DNA of 14,926 bases from Bermanella sp041589295 (lineage in GTDB: Bacteria > Pseudomonadota > Gammaproteobacteria > Pseudomonadales > Oceanobacteraceae): the NCBI GenBank assembly GCA_041589295.1, contig JBFHVZ010000086.1, positions 1 through 14,926 of the forward strand, given 5' to 3'. How positions within the stretch are numbered: the stretch's first letter is position 1; each line of letters starts with the position of its first letter. Under the pieces are notes generated by a model. That model saw nothing but the letters and a program-made list of their open reading frames with translations, made no database searches and had not been told where the DNA came from. Positions 1-7,400 of this stretch are shown here, in pieces. Both the position numbers and the translations under genes were made by a program.

Positions 1-236
1 ACCCGCCCTTTAACAATGGTTTTATGTTTAGAATCAGAGGTTTTATCTATACCTGTATTAGCAGTGATGGCATTCGAAGCGATAGGCGCGATGGGAATGG
101 TGATAACACCCATTTGGCTGCTGGCTTTAAAATACTGGTACCGGTCCATTAGCTTTTGTGCTGTGGTTTCCAAACCATGGGCGGAATGCACTATAAGGAC
201 GATGAAAAACAACATCCCTATCAAATAATTGATCAT
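1..236 (-). CDS. Exported protein of unknown function, 5' part only
   Basis: The minus-strand reading frame starts with ATG at 236-234 and stays open for 78 codons to the left window edge, so the gene is cut. A GGAG Shine-Dalgarno sequence sits about 7 nt before the ATG. The first ~21 residues look like a Sec signal peptide: a short start (MINY), a hydrophobic stretch (LIGMLFFIVLIV) and a small-residue region (HSAHG) before LETTAQKL. The following residues are Ser/Thr/Ile/Pro/Ala-rich with no motif I recognise. The product is therefore probably periplasmic, outer-membrane or secreted. The opposite-strand frame over the same bases has no good ribosome site and is taken as its shadow. The reading frame and signal peptide are seen; function is unknown. 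Confidence 0.6.
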   Translation of the reverse strand, partial: MINYLIGMLFFIVLIVHSAHGLETTAQKLMDRYQYFKASSQMGVITIPIAPIASNAITANTGIDKTSDSKHKTIVKGR

Positions 237-290
237 CTTGATTCTCCAAATTTATTGAGTTTTAAAAAACATAAAATGAAAGATAATTCA

Positions 291-319
291 TTTAAACGCC
301 CTTCATTTCATCGCTTCAA
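291..319 (-). promoter_or_regulatory. Candidate sigma-70 promoter for the left-edge gene
   Basis: On the minus strand TTGAAG (319-314) is followed after 17 nt by TTTAAA (296-291). Each hexamer matches the sigma-70 consensus at four of six positions. It lies about 55 nt before the start codon at 236. The region is AT-rich, so chance matches are likely. Confidence 0.25.
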
Positions 320-394
320 TCTAGACCAATCCGCTTAATTTTTTCTCGGTTGACGCTTAAAAATTCGGTGTTTTTTGTCATGTATATCGCGGTC

Positions 395-423
395 TTGGTA
401 ACGGTTTATTGCCGACGTTTATT
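395..423 (+). promoter_or_regulatory. Candidate sigma-70 promoter for the dioxygenase gene
   Basis: TTGGTA (395-400) and TTTATT (418-423) are separated by 17 nt, each matching consensus at four of six bases. Transcription would begin near 430, just before the palindrome at 433-446, leaving a leader of about 140 nt. Weak by sequence alone. Confidence 0.22.
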
Positions 424-432
424 TTTGTCATT

Positions 433-446
433 TTTAATCGATTAAA
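433..446. promoter_or_regulatory. Perfect 14-bp palindrome, possible operator
   Basis: TTTAATCGATTAAA is a perfect dyad (arms TTTAATC and GATTAAA, no spacer). It lies in the upstream region of the dioxygenase gene, next to the start site predicted from the candidate promoter at 395-423. I do not recognise it as the site of a named regulator. Confidence 0.3.
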
Positions 447-500
447 CGCGCAAATTATTTTTCTCTTGCTAGGTTATTGAGGCGAATTTAATTTCGTTAA

Positions 501-515
501 TCATCTTTTAGATGA
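501..515. promoter_or_regulatory. 15-bp inverted repeat, possible operator or leader hairpin
   Basis: TCATCT-TTT-AGATGA has perfect 6-bp arms around a 3-nt centre, 57 nt before the dioxygenase start codon. As RNA it would be a weak A/U-rich hairpin with no U tract, so a protein site is at least as likely as a terminator. Confidence 0.28.
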
Positions 516-572
516 AAGCAAGATAGACGTTAAAACATTTTGATTCTCACCATTACAGCTTTGGAGTAGGTT

Positions 573-1394
573 ATGGATAACTTGTATGCGCGCAGTCATC
601 TCCTATCAAACGAAGACCTTGCCAATACACTGGCGATCAACGAACAGCTCGGTCCCGATCCAAGCAGCCGATATTTCGTCAAGCGAAAAAAGAACATTGC
701 CTTTTGTGTAAGCGAACAAGGTAAGTGGACGCGACTGAACAAAAACTATTTTATTCAGTCTGCTGATTACAACGATTTTTCTGGTGGCTATAAACGCAGC
801 TATAAAATGCTAAGCGAGTACTTTATTCAGTCTGCTGCTTGTCAAAAAGTACTGGCGGCCTTTAAAAACCGATTTAACATCCCTGATGGCGAACCCATTT
901 TAATTCAATTACAAGAAAGCTATGTGGATCAGTCTGGGGAGTGTTTGACCGGCCAAGGCATTCATTCGGACGGGGCGGACGTGGCATTTTTGCTTTGCCT
1001 AAAGCGTGAGAACGTTGCGGGTGCGCACAACGCATTGTACTTAGATTTAGATGGCGAGCTGCCCGTATTAGACCCGTTTATTTTAAACGAAGGCGAAGCG
1101 CTGTTTTGGCAAGACAACCAAATTTACCATTACGTGGCACCGGCATGTCCCATTGATGATGACCAACCTGCTAGACGGCTGGTGTTAATTGGGCATTACC
1201 CTGCCAGCCATTTTTTAACTGGCATGCCGAATCCCAATAACCTTTTACAGTCAAAACCTGTGGTGTCAGAGCGCCGCTTACGCGAACAAGAGCAAAGTGC
1301 CTACAGCGAAGAAAGTGCCTACAGCGAAGAGAGCGCCTACAGCGAAGAGAGCACACTTGAGAAAGCAGAAGATTTAATGTCGATAGAAGACTAA
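573..1394 (+). CDS. 2OG-Fe(II) dioxygenase-like protein (BsmA/PF10014-type)
   Basis: This 273-residue protein has the layout of the 2-oxoglutarate/Fe(II) dioxygenases of the PF10014 type, a family that includes free amino-acid hydroxylases and BsmA. The probable iron triad is H131-x-D133 (in GIHSDGAD) and H186 (IYHYVAP), with R201 or R202 (RRLVLIGHYP) as the candidate 2-oxoglutarate-binding arginine. Between them, NALYLDLDG and LNEGEALFWQDNQ fit the beta strands of the jelly-roll fold. No signal peptide is present, so it should be cytoplasmic. The start is supported by TGGAG at 562-566, spaced 6 nt from the ATG. The last ~35 residues are a low-complexity charged tail with three SAYSEE repeats, outside the fold. 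The substrate cannot be deduced. Family assignment comes from motif recognition, without a profile search. Confidence 0.72.
   Translation: MDNLYARSHLLSNEDLANTLAINEQLGPDPSSRYFVKRKKNIAFCVSEQGKWTRLNKNYFIQSADYNDFSGGYKRSYKMLSEYFIQSAACQKVLAAFKNRFNIPDGEPILIQLQESYVDQSGECLTGQGIHSDGADVAFLLCLKRENVAGAHNALYLDLDGELPVLDPFILNEGEALFWQDNQIYHYVAPACPIDDDQPARRLVLIGHYPASHFLTGMPNPNNLLQSKPVVSERRLREQEQSAYSEESAYSEESAYSEESTLEKAEDLMSIED
1296..1349 (+). repeat. Three tandem 18-bp repeats coding SAYSEE
   Basis: Units at 1296-1313, 1314-1331 and 1332-1349 are nearly identical (AGTGCCTACAGCGAAGAA and close variants) and each encodes Ser-Ala-Tyr-Ser-Glu-Glu at residues 242-259 of the dioxygenase-like protein. Copy-number change would keep the frame and alter only tail length. 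Confidence 0.92.
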
Positions 1395-1446
1395 CATCGA
1401 CGATTGATTAGGAAGGCTTGATTTAAATGGCCATGAACTAGCCAAT

Positions 1447-1479
1447 AAAAAACGAGCGCCAATGGCGCTCGCTTTTTTT
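1447..1479. terminator. Bidirectional intrinsic terminator between dioxygenase and trxB
   Basis: A perfect 8-bp stem, CGAGCGCC (1453-1460) and GGCGCTCG (1464-1471) with a 3-nt AAT loop, is flanked by six A (1447-1452) on the left and seven T (1473-1479) on the right. It therefore gives a GC hairpin plus U tract on either strand. It sits between two convergent genes and should end both transcripts. Confidence 0.9.
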
Positions 1480-1494
1480 ATACCGACTGTTGGT

Positions 1495-2451
1495 TTACTT
1501 TTCCAAAGAGTCCAAGTAACGCTCGGCATCTAATGCAGCCATACAACCTGTACCGGCAGATGTAATCGCCTGACGATAAACGTGGTCCATTACGTCACCA
1601 GCGGCAAAGACACCTTCTTTGCTGGTCAGTGTCGCGTTGCCTTCTAGGCCGCTTTTCACTTTTAAGTAACCGCCGTTCATTTCCAACTGACCTTCGAATA
1701 TACCCGTGTTAGGGGTATGGCCAATGGCCACGAACACACCAGCCAGTTCGATTTCTTCGGTTGCGCCGGTTTGGTTGTTTTTGATGCGAATACCCGTTAC
1801 ACCAAAGTCATCACCAAGCACTTCGTCTAGTTCGTTGTGCCAATGAATTTCAACGTTTCCGTTTTTCGCTTTTTCCAACAGTTTGTCGGCCAGAATCTTT
1901 TCGCTGCGGAAGCTGTCACGACGGTGAATCACATGCACTTTGCTGGCAATGTTCGACAAGTACAGGGCTTCTTCAACGGCCGTGTTACCACCACCGATAA
2001 CCGCCACTTCTTTCTTCTTGTAGAAGAAACCGTCACAAGTCGCACAAGCCGAAACACCTTTGCCTTTGAACGCTTCTTCGCTGTCTAGACCTAGGTACTG
2101 AGCGCTGGCGCCCGTGGCAATGATGAGCGCATCACAGGTGTACTCACCCGAATCACCTTTTAAACGGTAAGGCTTAGCAGAAAGGTCAACCTTGCTAATG
2201 TGGTCGAATAAGATTTCGGTATTGAAACGCTCAGCGTGGGCTTTCATGCGCTCCATTAAAGCGGGACCTTGCAAACCTTCAACATCACCCGGCCAGTTAT
2301 CTACCTCTGTGGTGGTGGTCAGCTGACCACCCATTTGCATGCCGGTAATCACTACTGGGTTCAGGTTGGCACGGGCTGCATAAACGGCCGCGGTATAACC
2401 TGCTGGGCCAGAACCTAAAATCAGCAGCTTAATATGACGCGCATCAGACAT
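1495..2451 (-). CDS. trxB: Thioredoxin reductase TrxB
   Basis: TrxB is a cytoplasmic FAD enzyme that passes electrons from NADPH to thioredoxin. The 318-residue product has the standard low-Mr layout. An FAD-binding GSGPAG is at 13-18, the redox-active CATC disulfide is at 136-139, and the NADPH-binding GGGNTA is at 153-158 with HRRDSFR at 176-182. The second FAD segment (VFAAGDVMD) is near 281-289. The length is close to the E. coli enzyme (321). The start was set at ATG 2451-2449, which gives MSDARHIKLLILG and has AGGAGT at 2466-2461, spaced 9 nt. The frame is open back to 2571, but the extra 40 residues do not resemble TrxB and lie across the likely promoter. It ends at the shared terminator at 1447-1479 and is probably monocistronic. 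Confidence 0.97.
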   Translation of the reverse strand: MSDARHIKLLILGSGPAGYTAAVYAARANLNPVVITGMQMGGQLTTTTEVDNWPGDVEGLQGPALMERMKAHAERFNTEILFDHISKVDLSAKPYRLKGDSGEYTCDALIIATGASAQYLGLDSEEAFKGKGVSACATCDGFFYKKKEVAVIGGGNTAVEEALYLSNIASKVHVIHRRDSFRSEKILADKLLEKAKNGNVEIHWHNELDEVLGDDFGVTGIRIKNNQTGATEEIELAGVFVAIGHTPNTGIFEGQLEMNGGYLKVKSGLEGNATLTSKEGVFAAGDVMDHVYRQAITSAGTGCMAALDAERYLDSLEK

Positions 2452-2491
2452 GGTCGTATCACTCCTATTTGTATACTTGAAGCAGCCGCAC

Positions 2492-2500
2492 ACTATACCA
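2492..2500 (-). promoter_or_regulatory. Extended -10 promoter element for trxB
   Basis: Read on the minus strand, TGG-TATAGT (2500-2492) is an extended -10 box about 40 nt before the trxB start codon. No good -35 hexamer lies at the usual distance. That position is instead occupied by the inverted repeat at 2505-2520, as expected for an extended -10 promoter that may be controlled by a bound protein. Confidence 0.5.
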
Positions 2501-2504
2501 CAGC

Positions 2505-2520
2505 GCAGCGGTAGCGCTGC
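2505..2520. promoter_or_regulatory. Inverted repeat overlapping the trxB -35 region
   Basis: GCAGCG (2505-2510) and CGCTGC (2515-2520) are perfect 6-bp arms around GTAG, just upstream of the trxB -10 box. Its position suggests an operator. It does not match an OxyR or other redox-regulator site that I can name with confidence. Confidence 0.3.
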
Positions 2521-2731
2521 CACCAAGGTGAGACATTTTGGCGTGCCTGTGATGGTTTCGCCAATAGCCAAAGCTGATACAGGTCATAGTGCTTAGCTAT
2601 TGATCATAAATCCTTTTTAGAATGCTTGCGCATAACCCCACCTTTCGCCCCGCTTGGCCCCAAGCCCCAGCCTAAACTCTAAACATGAAGCTGATGTTTA
2701 CGTAACCACACAAAATCCATACAGCTCGTAT

Positions 2732-2760
2732 CTGACGTGCTGTGCAGGGTTTTGTATATC
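2732..2760 (+). promoter_or_regulatory. Candidate sigma-70 promoter for the MshEN-domain gene
   Basis: CTGACG (2732-2737) and TATATC (2755-2760) are spaced by 17 nt, each with four of six consensus bases. Transcription would begin near 2767, about 36 nt before the chosen start codon, and downstream of the alternative start at 2737. Confidence 0.35.
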
Positions 2761-2802
2761 TACATGAGCTGGTTTGATCGCTCGCTACATAGGATGTTTA
2801 CC

Positions 2803-3525
2803 ATGACCACCCATAATAAAGCTGCCGCAAAATCGCGCCTTGGGCTCCTGTTACTACATAAGGGCCTAATCACACAGTTACAGCTGGACGAAGCCCTGCG
2901 CGAACAGGCTCGTACCGGTAAACGCCTAGGCGAAATCTTCATCGAATGGAACATGCTGAGCGAACGTCAGCTCAATCGTGCCCTGAAAAAACAAAGCCGC
3001 TATCGCTTAGTGGCCGCTTTTGTCGCCATGCTTTTAGGACCCATGTCATTTGGCGCGTTTGCCTCGTCTAGCACCCAAACCAGCGACGACAACCGCAGCG
3101 CTCAACAAATGCAGACGTACGCGGGCCTTAAGGCGCTTAGCGATGACGCGCTGGCCGACATCAGCGGTCAAGGCCAAACCTTAAACGAAGCCTTTCAAGG
3201 CATCTTGGACGAAAGCCAAGGGCAGGCCTCTGACGAGCATGACCTTGGCGTGCTGGACGACATTGCCACCGTGTTAAACCCACTAGGCCAAATGCTGGAT
3301 GCCGATGTCACCGTCAAAGGGGTGAAATATCATGACCACAAACCCCGTCAAACCGTTAATGAAGACGGCTCCATCGACATGAGCTTACCCAGCGAAATCG
3401 AAGAGATCGCCTTTCGTAACCTAAGGGTCAAAGGCTCCCAGCACCACGCTGGTTTTGGCGACATCATAATTTCTGGGGTTCGCTTTTCACCCGAATCGAA
3501 CATTCGTGTGCAAATCCGCGAATAA
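2803..3525 (+). CDS. MshEN-domain membrane protein, candidate c-di-GMP receptor
   Basis: The 240-residue product starts with a two-part MshEN domain. Residues 12-35 and 41-64 are two 24-residue motifs, each opening with RLG (R12, R41) and closing with L..Q (L32-Q35, L61-Q64), separated by five residues. This is the pattern through which MshE-type ATPase N-domains bind c-di-GMP; the second copy has N50 where the first has G21. A basic KKQSRYR precedes one hydrophobic segment (about 68-87) ending in GAFA-SSS, which could be a membrane anchor or a cleavable site. The exported part carries LSDDALADISGQG (112-124), like the D-x-x-L-x-x-x-x-GQ motif of small exported proteins, then an acidic region and a probable beta-rich end. 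No ATPase domain follows. ATG 2803 has AGGA 8 nt upstream; earlier ATGs at 2737 and 2764 lack this and precede the predicted transcript start. Function is not known. Confidence 0.75.
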   Translation: MTTHNKAAAKSRLGLLLLHKGLITQLQLDEALREQARTGKRLGEIFIEWNMLSERQLNRALKKQSRYRLVAAFVAMLLGPMSFGAFASSSTQTSDDNRSAQQMQTYAGLKALSDDALADISGQGQTLNEAFQGILDESQGQASDEHDLGVLDDIATVLNPLGQMLDADVTVKGVKYHDHKPRQTVNEDGSIDMSLPSEIEEIAFRNLRVKGSQHHAGFGDIIISGVRFSPESNIRVQIRE

Positions 3526-3544
3526 AACTCTGTGCGTTAAATTC

Positions 3545-3553
3545 TGCTATGCT
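3545..3553 (+). promoter_or_regulatory. Candidate extended -10 promoter for the 3589 gene
   Basis: TGC-TATGCT (3545-3553) is an extended -10 box with no clear -35 partner. It lies in the 63-nt gap between two same-strand genes, so the second gene may be transcribed on its own as well as by read-through. Transcription would start near 3560, inside the dyad at 3554-3587. Confidence 0.35.
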
Positions 3554-3587
3554 GGGCGTCTTCTGTGTAAGCAGGCCGCAGACGCCC
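3554..3587 (+). promoter_or_regulatory. GC-rich dyad ending 1 nt before a start codon
   Basis: GGGCGTCT (3554-3561) and AGACGCCC (3580-3587) are perfect 8-bp arms around an 18-nt loop that also contains CTG/CAG (3563-3565 and 3572-3574). The right arm ends one base before ATG 3589. In a read-through transcript from the upstream gene this hairpin would cover the ribosome-binding region. In a transcript starting near 3560 the left arm would be mostly lost. It has no U tract and is not a terminator. Confidence 0.45.
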
Positions 3588-3588
3588 C

Positions 3589-4455
3589 ATGACCACCTCA
3601 GACGCCCCTTCAACGCTTCCTGTACAAGATATTGCTCAACAATTGCGACAGTGCATCTTGGCCCATTTACAGCGGGCCGAGCAGCGACTGGACAGCGCCT
3701 ATGACGAATTAAAACGCTTCAAACAGATTCGCCGCCGTCACTGGTCTTACCCCAAAGAAATGATGCTAGACCCATTGCGGCCCATTTTGCGTCTGCTAAA
3801 ACAGCACCACCGTTTGCCCAACCGCCGCGAACAACATCTAAGCCACGCACTGACCACCGAATGGTTACAACTGCCTGAGTTGTTCCAACAGCTCAATCAA
3901 TTGTGCTTGGCCCATCGCATGACACAAGATGACAGTGCCCATACCACAGCCAACCTACATAGCTTGAACCAAGCGCAGCAAGCCCAACTGGTCGAAGCCC
4001 TAGAAAAACAAATGGCGCGCTTGGGTTTAAGCCGCGACGGCTTACGAGATGGCGGCATGATCGCCGCCATCGCCCTAGGTCAACTTATCAGTAAGCAAAG
4101 CAGTGTGAGTGGCAGCGCCTTCGCCCTAGGTGCCGGTGTGGGGGGACACATGTATTTAGCTCAGCAAACGGGCATCAGTTGGTTGTGGATAAAAATGACT
4201 GGGGTACCCACGTGGATCAGCGTGGCTGGTGGCGTCATCGGCATTTTACTGACCATGATGATGTTGCCGTTTGTTGGACCATTTGCCGAGTGGCTAGTCT
4301 GGCGTTGGCGCGGCAAGCGCATCATGCGCGACTACCTCAAGCAAGTGCGCGAAGCCTTACTCAAACCGAAGTACAACGGCGAAGACGCCGCCAGTGTGTT
4401 AGCCCAATACGCGCAGTGGTTGCCAGACGCCATTGCGTTGTTACGACTGCGTTAA
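3589..4455 (+). CDS. Unrecognised membrane protein, 288 aa
   Basis: I do not recognise this family. Residues 1-150 are soluble-looking, rich in Gln, Leu, Arg and His, and probably helical, with a basic FKQIRRRH stretch at 44-51. A Gly/Ala/Ser-rich weakly hydrophobic part (about 155-192, DGGMIAAIALGQ to AGVGGHMYL) is followed by a clear membrane segment (about 208-230, ISVAGGVIGILLTMMMLPF). Then comes a basic WRWRGKRIMR and a short helical C-terminus. No signal peptide is present, so the N-terminal half is probably cytoplasmic. The ribosome site is poor: the nearest GCAGG (3571-3575) is 13 nt from the ATG and inside the dyad 3554-3587. The gene is in the same direction as the MshEN-domain gene 63 nt upstream, so co-transcription is possible. 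Its stop is only 6 nt from the stop of the convergent hybrid kinase. Confidence 0.65.
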   Translation: MTTSDAPSTLPVQDIAQQLRQCILAHLQRAEQRLDSAYDELKRFKQIRRRHWSYPKEMMLDPLRPILRLLKQHHRLPNRREQHLSHALTTEWLQLPELFQQLNQLCLAHRMTQDDSAHTTANLHSLNQAQQAQLVEALEKQMARLGLSRDGLRDGGMIAAIALGQLISKQSSVSGSAFALGAGVGGHMYLAQQTGISWLWIKMTGVPTWISVAGGVIGILLTMMMLPFVGPFAEWLVWRWRGKRIMRDYLKQVREALLKPKYNGEDAASVLAQYAQWLPDAIALLRLR

Positions 4456-4461
4456 GTGTGA

Positions 4462-7400
4462 TCACGCTGTGTATTCTTTAATAAAGCCCACTACGGCTTT
4501 CATGGCGTCATCAATTTGATTGGCCAAATCAGCAATGGTGTCGGCCTCTTGGTTTTTACCCGCTTCTTCTAGCGCGAAACACAAATCCGCTAAATGATTT
4601 GCACCAATCAGTCGTGCAGCGGATTTTAGTTTGTGACCCAACTCTCCGGCTTGCTCGACATCCTGCTGGGCCACGGCGTCGTGAATTTCTTGCAAGTTAT
4701 CCAACGATGGACCCACAAACTGCGTGAGTATTTCGCGGTGCATTTCTGCATCGTCGCCCACATAGTCCACCAGTACACTGACATTCACGATAGGTTCATC
4801 GGGTTTAGGCTCGTCGGGATTAGGTTCGTCGGATTGAGTTTCATCGCTATCGTCGTCGGCTTCTGCGTCGTCGGCTTCCCACGTATTTTCTTGTTCAATT
4901 TGCTCGTCTTCGGTTTGTGTTTGTACGACCTGTTCTTGTTCGCCCTGTTCTTGTTCGGCTGCCATTTCTTCTGGTGCAACTTGCGCAGCTTCGCTTTCTG
5001 GCGAGTCCAAATCAACTTCGGTTTCGTCATCTTCCGGCAAGTCATCCAGCGCAGCTAAGCGCGCTTCCATTTCGTCCGAAATATCACTTAACGAAGGTCG
5101 CTCTGCTTGTTGACGGGCAATGCTTTCGTCATCCAAACCTTCTTCATCCAACGCCAACCCTTCATCATTGACCGCTGTGTCTTCGGCTGTACTTTCTACT
5201 GTACTTTCTACTGTACTTTCTACTGTGCTTTCTACTGTGTCTGCTGCTACAGCTTCTTGCTCTGGCGGTTCAGTGGTATCCACATCATCGTCAGCGATGG
5301 CAGGGGGGGCTTCACCAAAACCCGCCAATGCCGAATCTAAAATGGCGTCGGCTTCTTCTAGCTCAAGTTCTTCATCCGACAACTCTTGCATGCGTGCTTG
5401 TTTAGGTTCGTGTGACAAAGAATCTATGGCGCTGTCGAGAATGGCTTCGCCCTCTTCCTCTTGCACTTCTTCATCAGGAATCGCTTGCTGAGTCGGTAAT
5501 TGCGCCATGGCAGGTGATTGTATGACCTTGGCTTTTACACCACCCTTGGCCAACACACCCACCCAGTGCGCGAGTTTTTGTTTAAATAAATTTAATTCGA
5601 TAGGTTTAGACAAATAATCGTCCATTCCCATAGACAGATATTTTTCTTCTTCACCTTTCATGGCGTTTGCAGTGATCGCAATAATAGGAATGTGCCCGCC
5701 GGTTTTGGCTTCCTGCGCACGAATGGCTTGGGTTAATTCAACACCGTCCATTTCTGGCATATGCATGTCTGACAACAACATGGCGTACTTGCCCGTCTTC
5801 CATAACTCAAACGCTTCTGCGCCGTTGTTGGCAATGTCAGCGGTGTAACCAAGCAAGGTTAATTGACGGCGAATAACGGCTTGGTTGGTAAAGTTATCTT
5901 CTGCCACTAACAAGGTGCCATCGAACTGGCTGACTTCCACTTCGGCTTGCGTTTTCGAAGGCGACGCAGCTTTATTACCATCGAACAATTGTTTGATGCG
6001 AGAATAAAATTGCGTTTTACGCATGGGGCTGGCGCGTAAAAATGCCAACCGTTTGTTTTGCTCTATGTCGATATGTTCGTCATGGCGTAGCAGCAACAAA
6101 ATGCGCACGTGGTTTAACGCCTTATGAGTCAAAATGGCGTCCACCACCTGACGGCGTTCTTCCCACGGCCAACTTGGGCCAACTATTAGTAAGTCCACTT
6201 TGCCCGGATTATTATTTAGAAAACTGAGCATCTTGTGGTTATCCACGTGGCTTTGTAACTGACCATGTTTAGATGCCAAATAATGTTCGCATACTACCAC
6301 TTGTTGCTCGCTCATTAAGCACATATGGACTTTTAGCTCGTTTACAATTTCGAGCTGCAAGCGCTGGTTCTCGTCATCACTGGTTAACGGCATCACAGCA
6401 TGAAAGGTACTGCCCACCCCTTCTGTACTTTCCACCCAAATTTTGCCGCCCATTAAATCCACTAAGTGCAAACAAATGGACAAGCCCAACCCTGTGCCAC
6501 CAAATTTTCGTGTGGTGGCTGAGTCAGCTTGGGTAAATGGCTTAAAGAGTTTGTCCACGGTTTCGGGGGACATACCTATGCCATTGTCCTCCACCTCTAT
6601 CTTCAAACCTTCGCCCGCTTGCCAAGCAACTTTTAGCATCACGCAACCCACACGATCGGCTTTGGTTTCGGTAAATTTAATGGCGTTACCCAACAAGTTG
6701 AATAACACCTGACGAACCCGAACCGGGTCACCAATTAACTGTTGAGGCACGTCATTGTCGATATAAAGTGAAAAGGTGACATCTTTTTTGCTGGCGTTGG
6801 CCGACAACACATCCACCACACCTTCGACCACGTCAAAGATGTTAAATTCGGTGGACTCTAACTCCAACTTACCGGCTTCGATTTTAGAAAAGTCGAGAAT
6901 ATCGTTAATGATTTGCAGTAATGAAAAGGTCGAATCACGTACCGTGCTCAGCATTTGGTTTTGTTCGGCGTCCAGCTCTGTGTACTGCATTAAGTCAATC
7001 ATGCCCACAATGCCGTTCATGGGGGTTCGAATTTCATGACTCATGGTGGCCAAAAATTCACTCTTCGCCTTGTTAGCCGCCTCGGCTTCGACAATGGCTT
7101 TCTCTAGGGCCGCCTGAGTGTTTTTACGGGTAATATAAGCCGATATTTGATTCGCCAGCGAATCAAAAATGGTCAGTTCTTCTTTGCTGAATAAATCGCC
7201 GTCTTTATGCTCAGTGCGATAGCAGACAATAAGCTTTCCTATTTCTTTTTTGTCATCACGAATGGGCGCTTCGGTTTTTAACTCAGTGTCGCGCCATTCG
7301 TGAGAGTAAAACCGCTGACCGTTGACTTCGATACAGGCGCAGGCCAAATGCGGGTAGCGCATGGCCGTTGTGACCATATTGACCAGTACAGACATTACAT

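Larger units (their letters stand above)
237..572. other. Divergent intergenic region, 336 nt, no gene seen
   Basis: This AT-rich stretch separates the minus-strand exported protein from the plus-strand dioxygenase. It holds one weak promoter candidate for each direction and two short palindromes (433-446 and 501-515), listed separately. No open frame with a ribosome site, no RNA gene and no terminator was recognised. Confidence 0.6.
2452..2802. other. Divergent intergenic region between trxB and the MshEN-domain gene
   Basis: About 350 nt separate the divergent start codons. The trxB promoter and inverted repeat occupy 2492-2520 and a promoter candidate for the plus-strand gene occupies 2732-2760. 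In between (about 2525-2730) I see no gene, RNA or strong repeat; both frames that extend into the region look like overlong starts of the flanking genes. Confidence 0.6.

Noticed and set aside
16..228. Plus-strand open frame of 70 codons at the left edge
   Set aside because: It lies opposite a minus-strand frame that has a GGAG ribosome site and a clear signal peptide and that continues past the window edge. The plus frame has neither.
1495..2571. Longer trxB starting at 2571
   Set aside because: The extra N-terminal 40 residues do not resemble TrxB, cover the extended -10 promoter, and the ATG at 2451 has a good ribosome site.
2737..3525. Upstream starts (2737, 2764) for the MshEN-domain gene
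   Set aside because: They have no ribosome site, 2737 lies inside the candidate promoter, and the MshEN motif needs nothing upstream of 2803.
4483..4500. AAAGCC/GGCTTT hairpin at the convergent gene ends as a terminator
   Set aside because: The stem is only 6 bp, there is no U tract beyond three T, and it lies inside the 3' end of the hybrid kinase coding sequence.
5189..5236. Short tandem repeat considered as CRISPR-like or as a protein-binding iteron
   Set aside because: There are no spacers, the unit is 12 bp and it is in frame within a coding linker, so it is a coding repeat.
4633..5491. Several plus-strand open frames with Phe/Leu/Val- or Ser-rich products
   Set aside because: They are antisense to the acidic linker and Hpt of the hybrid kinase; their composition follows from Glu/Asp/Ser codons read in reverse, and they lack ribosome sites.
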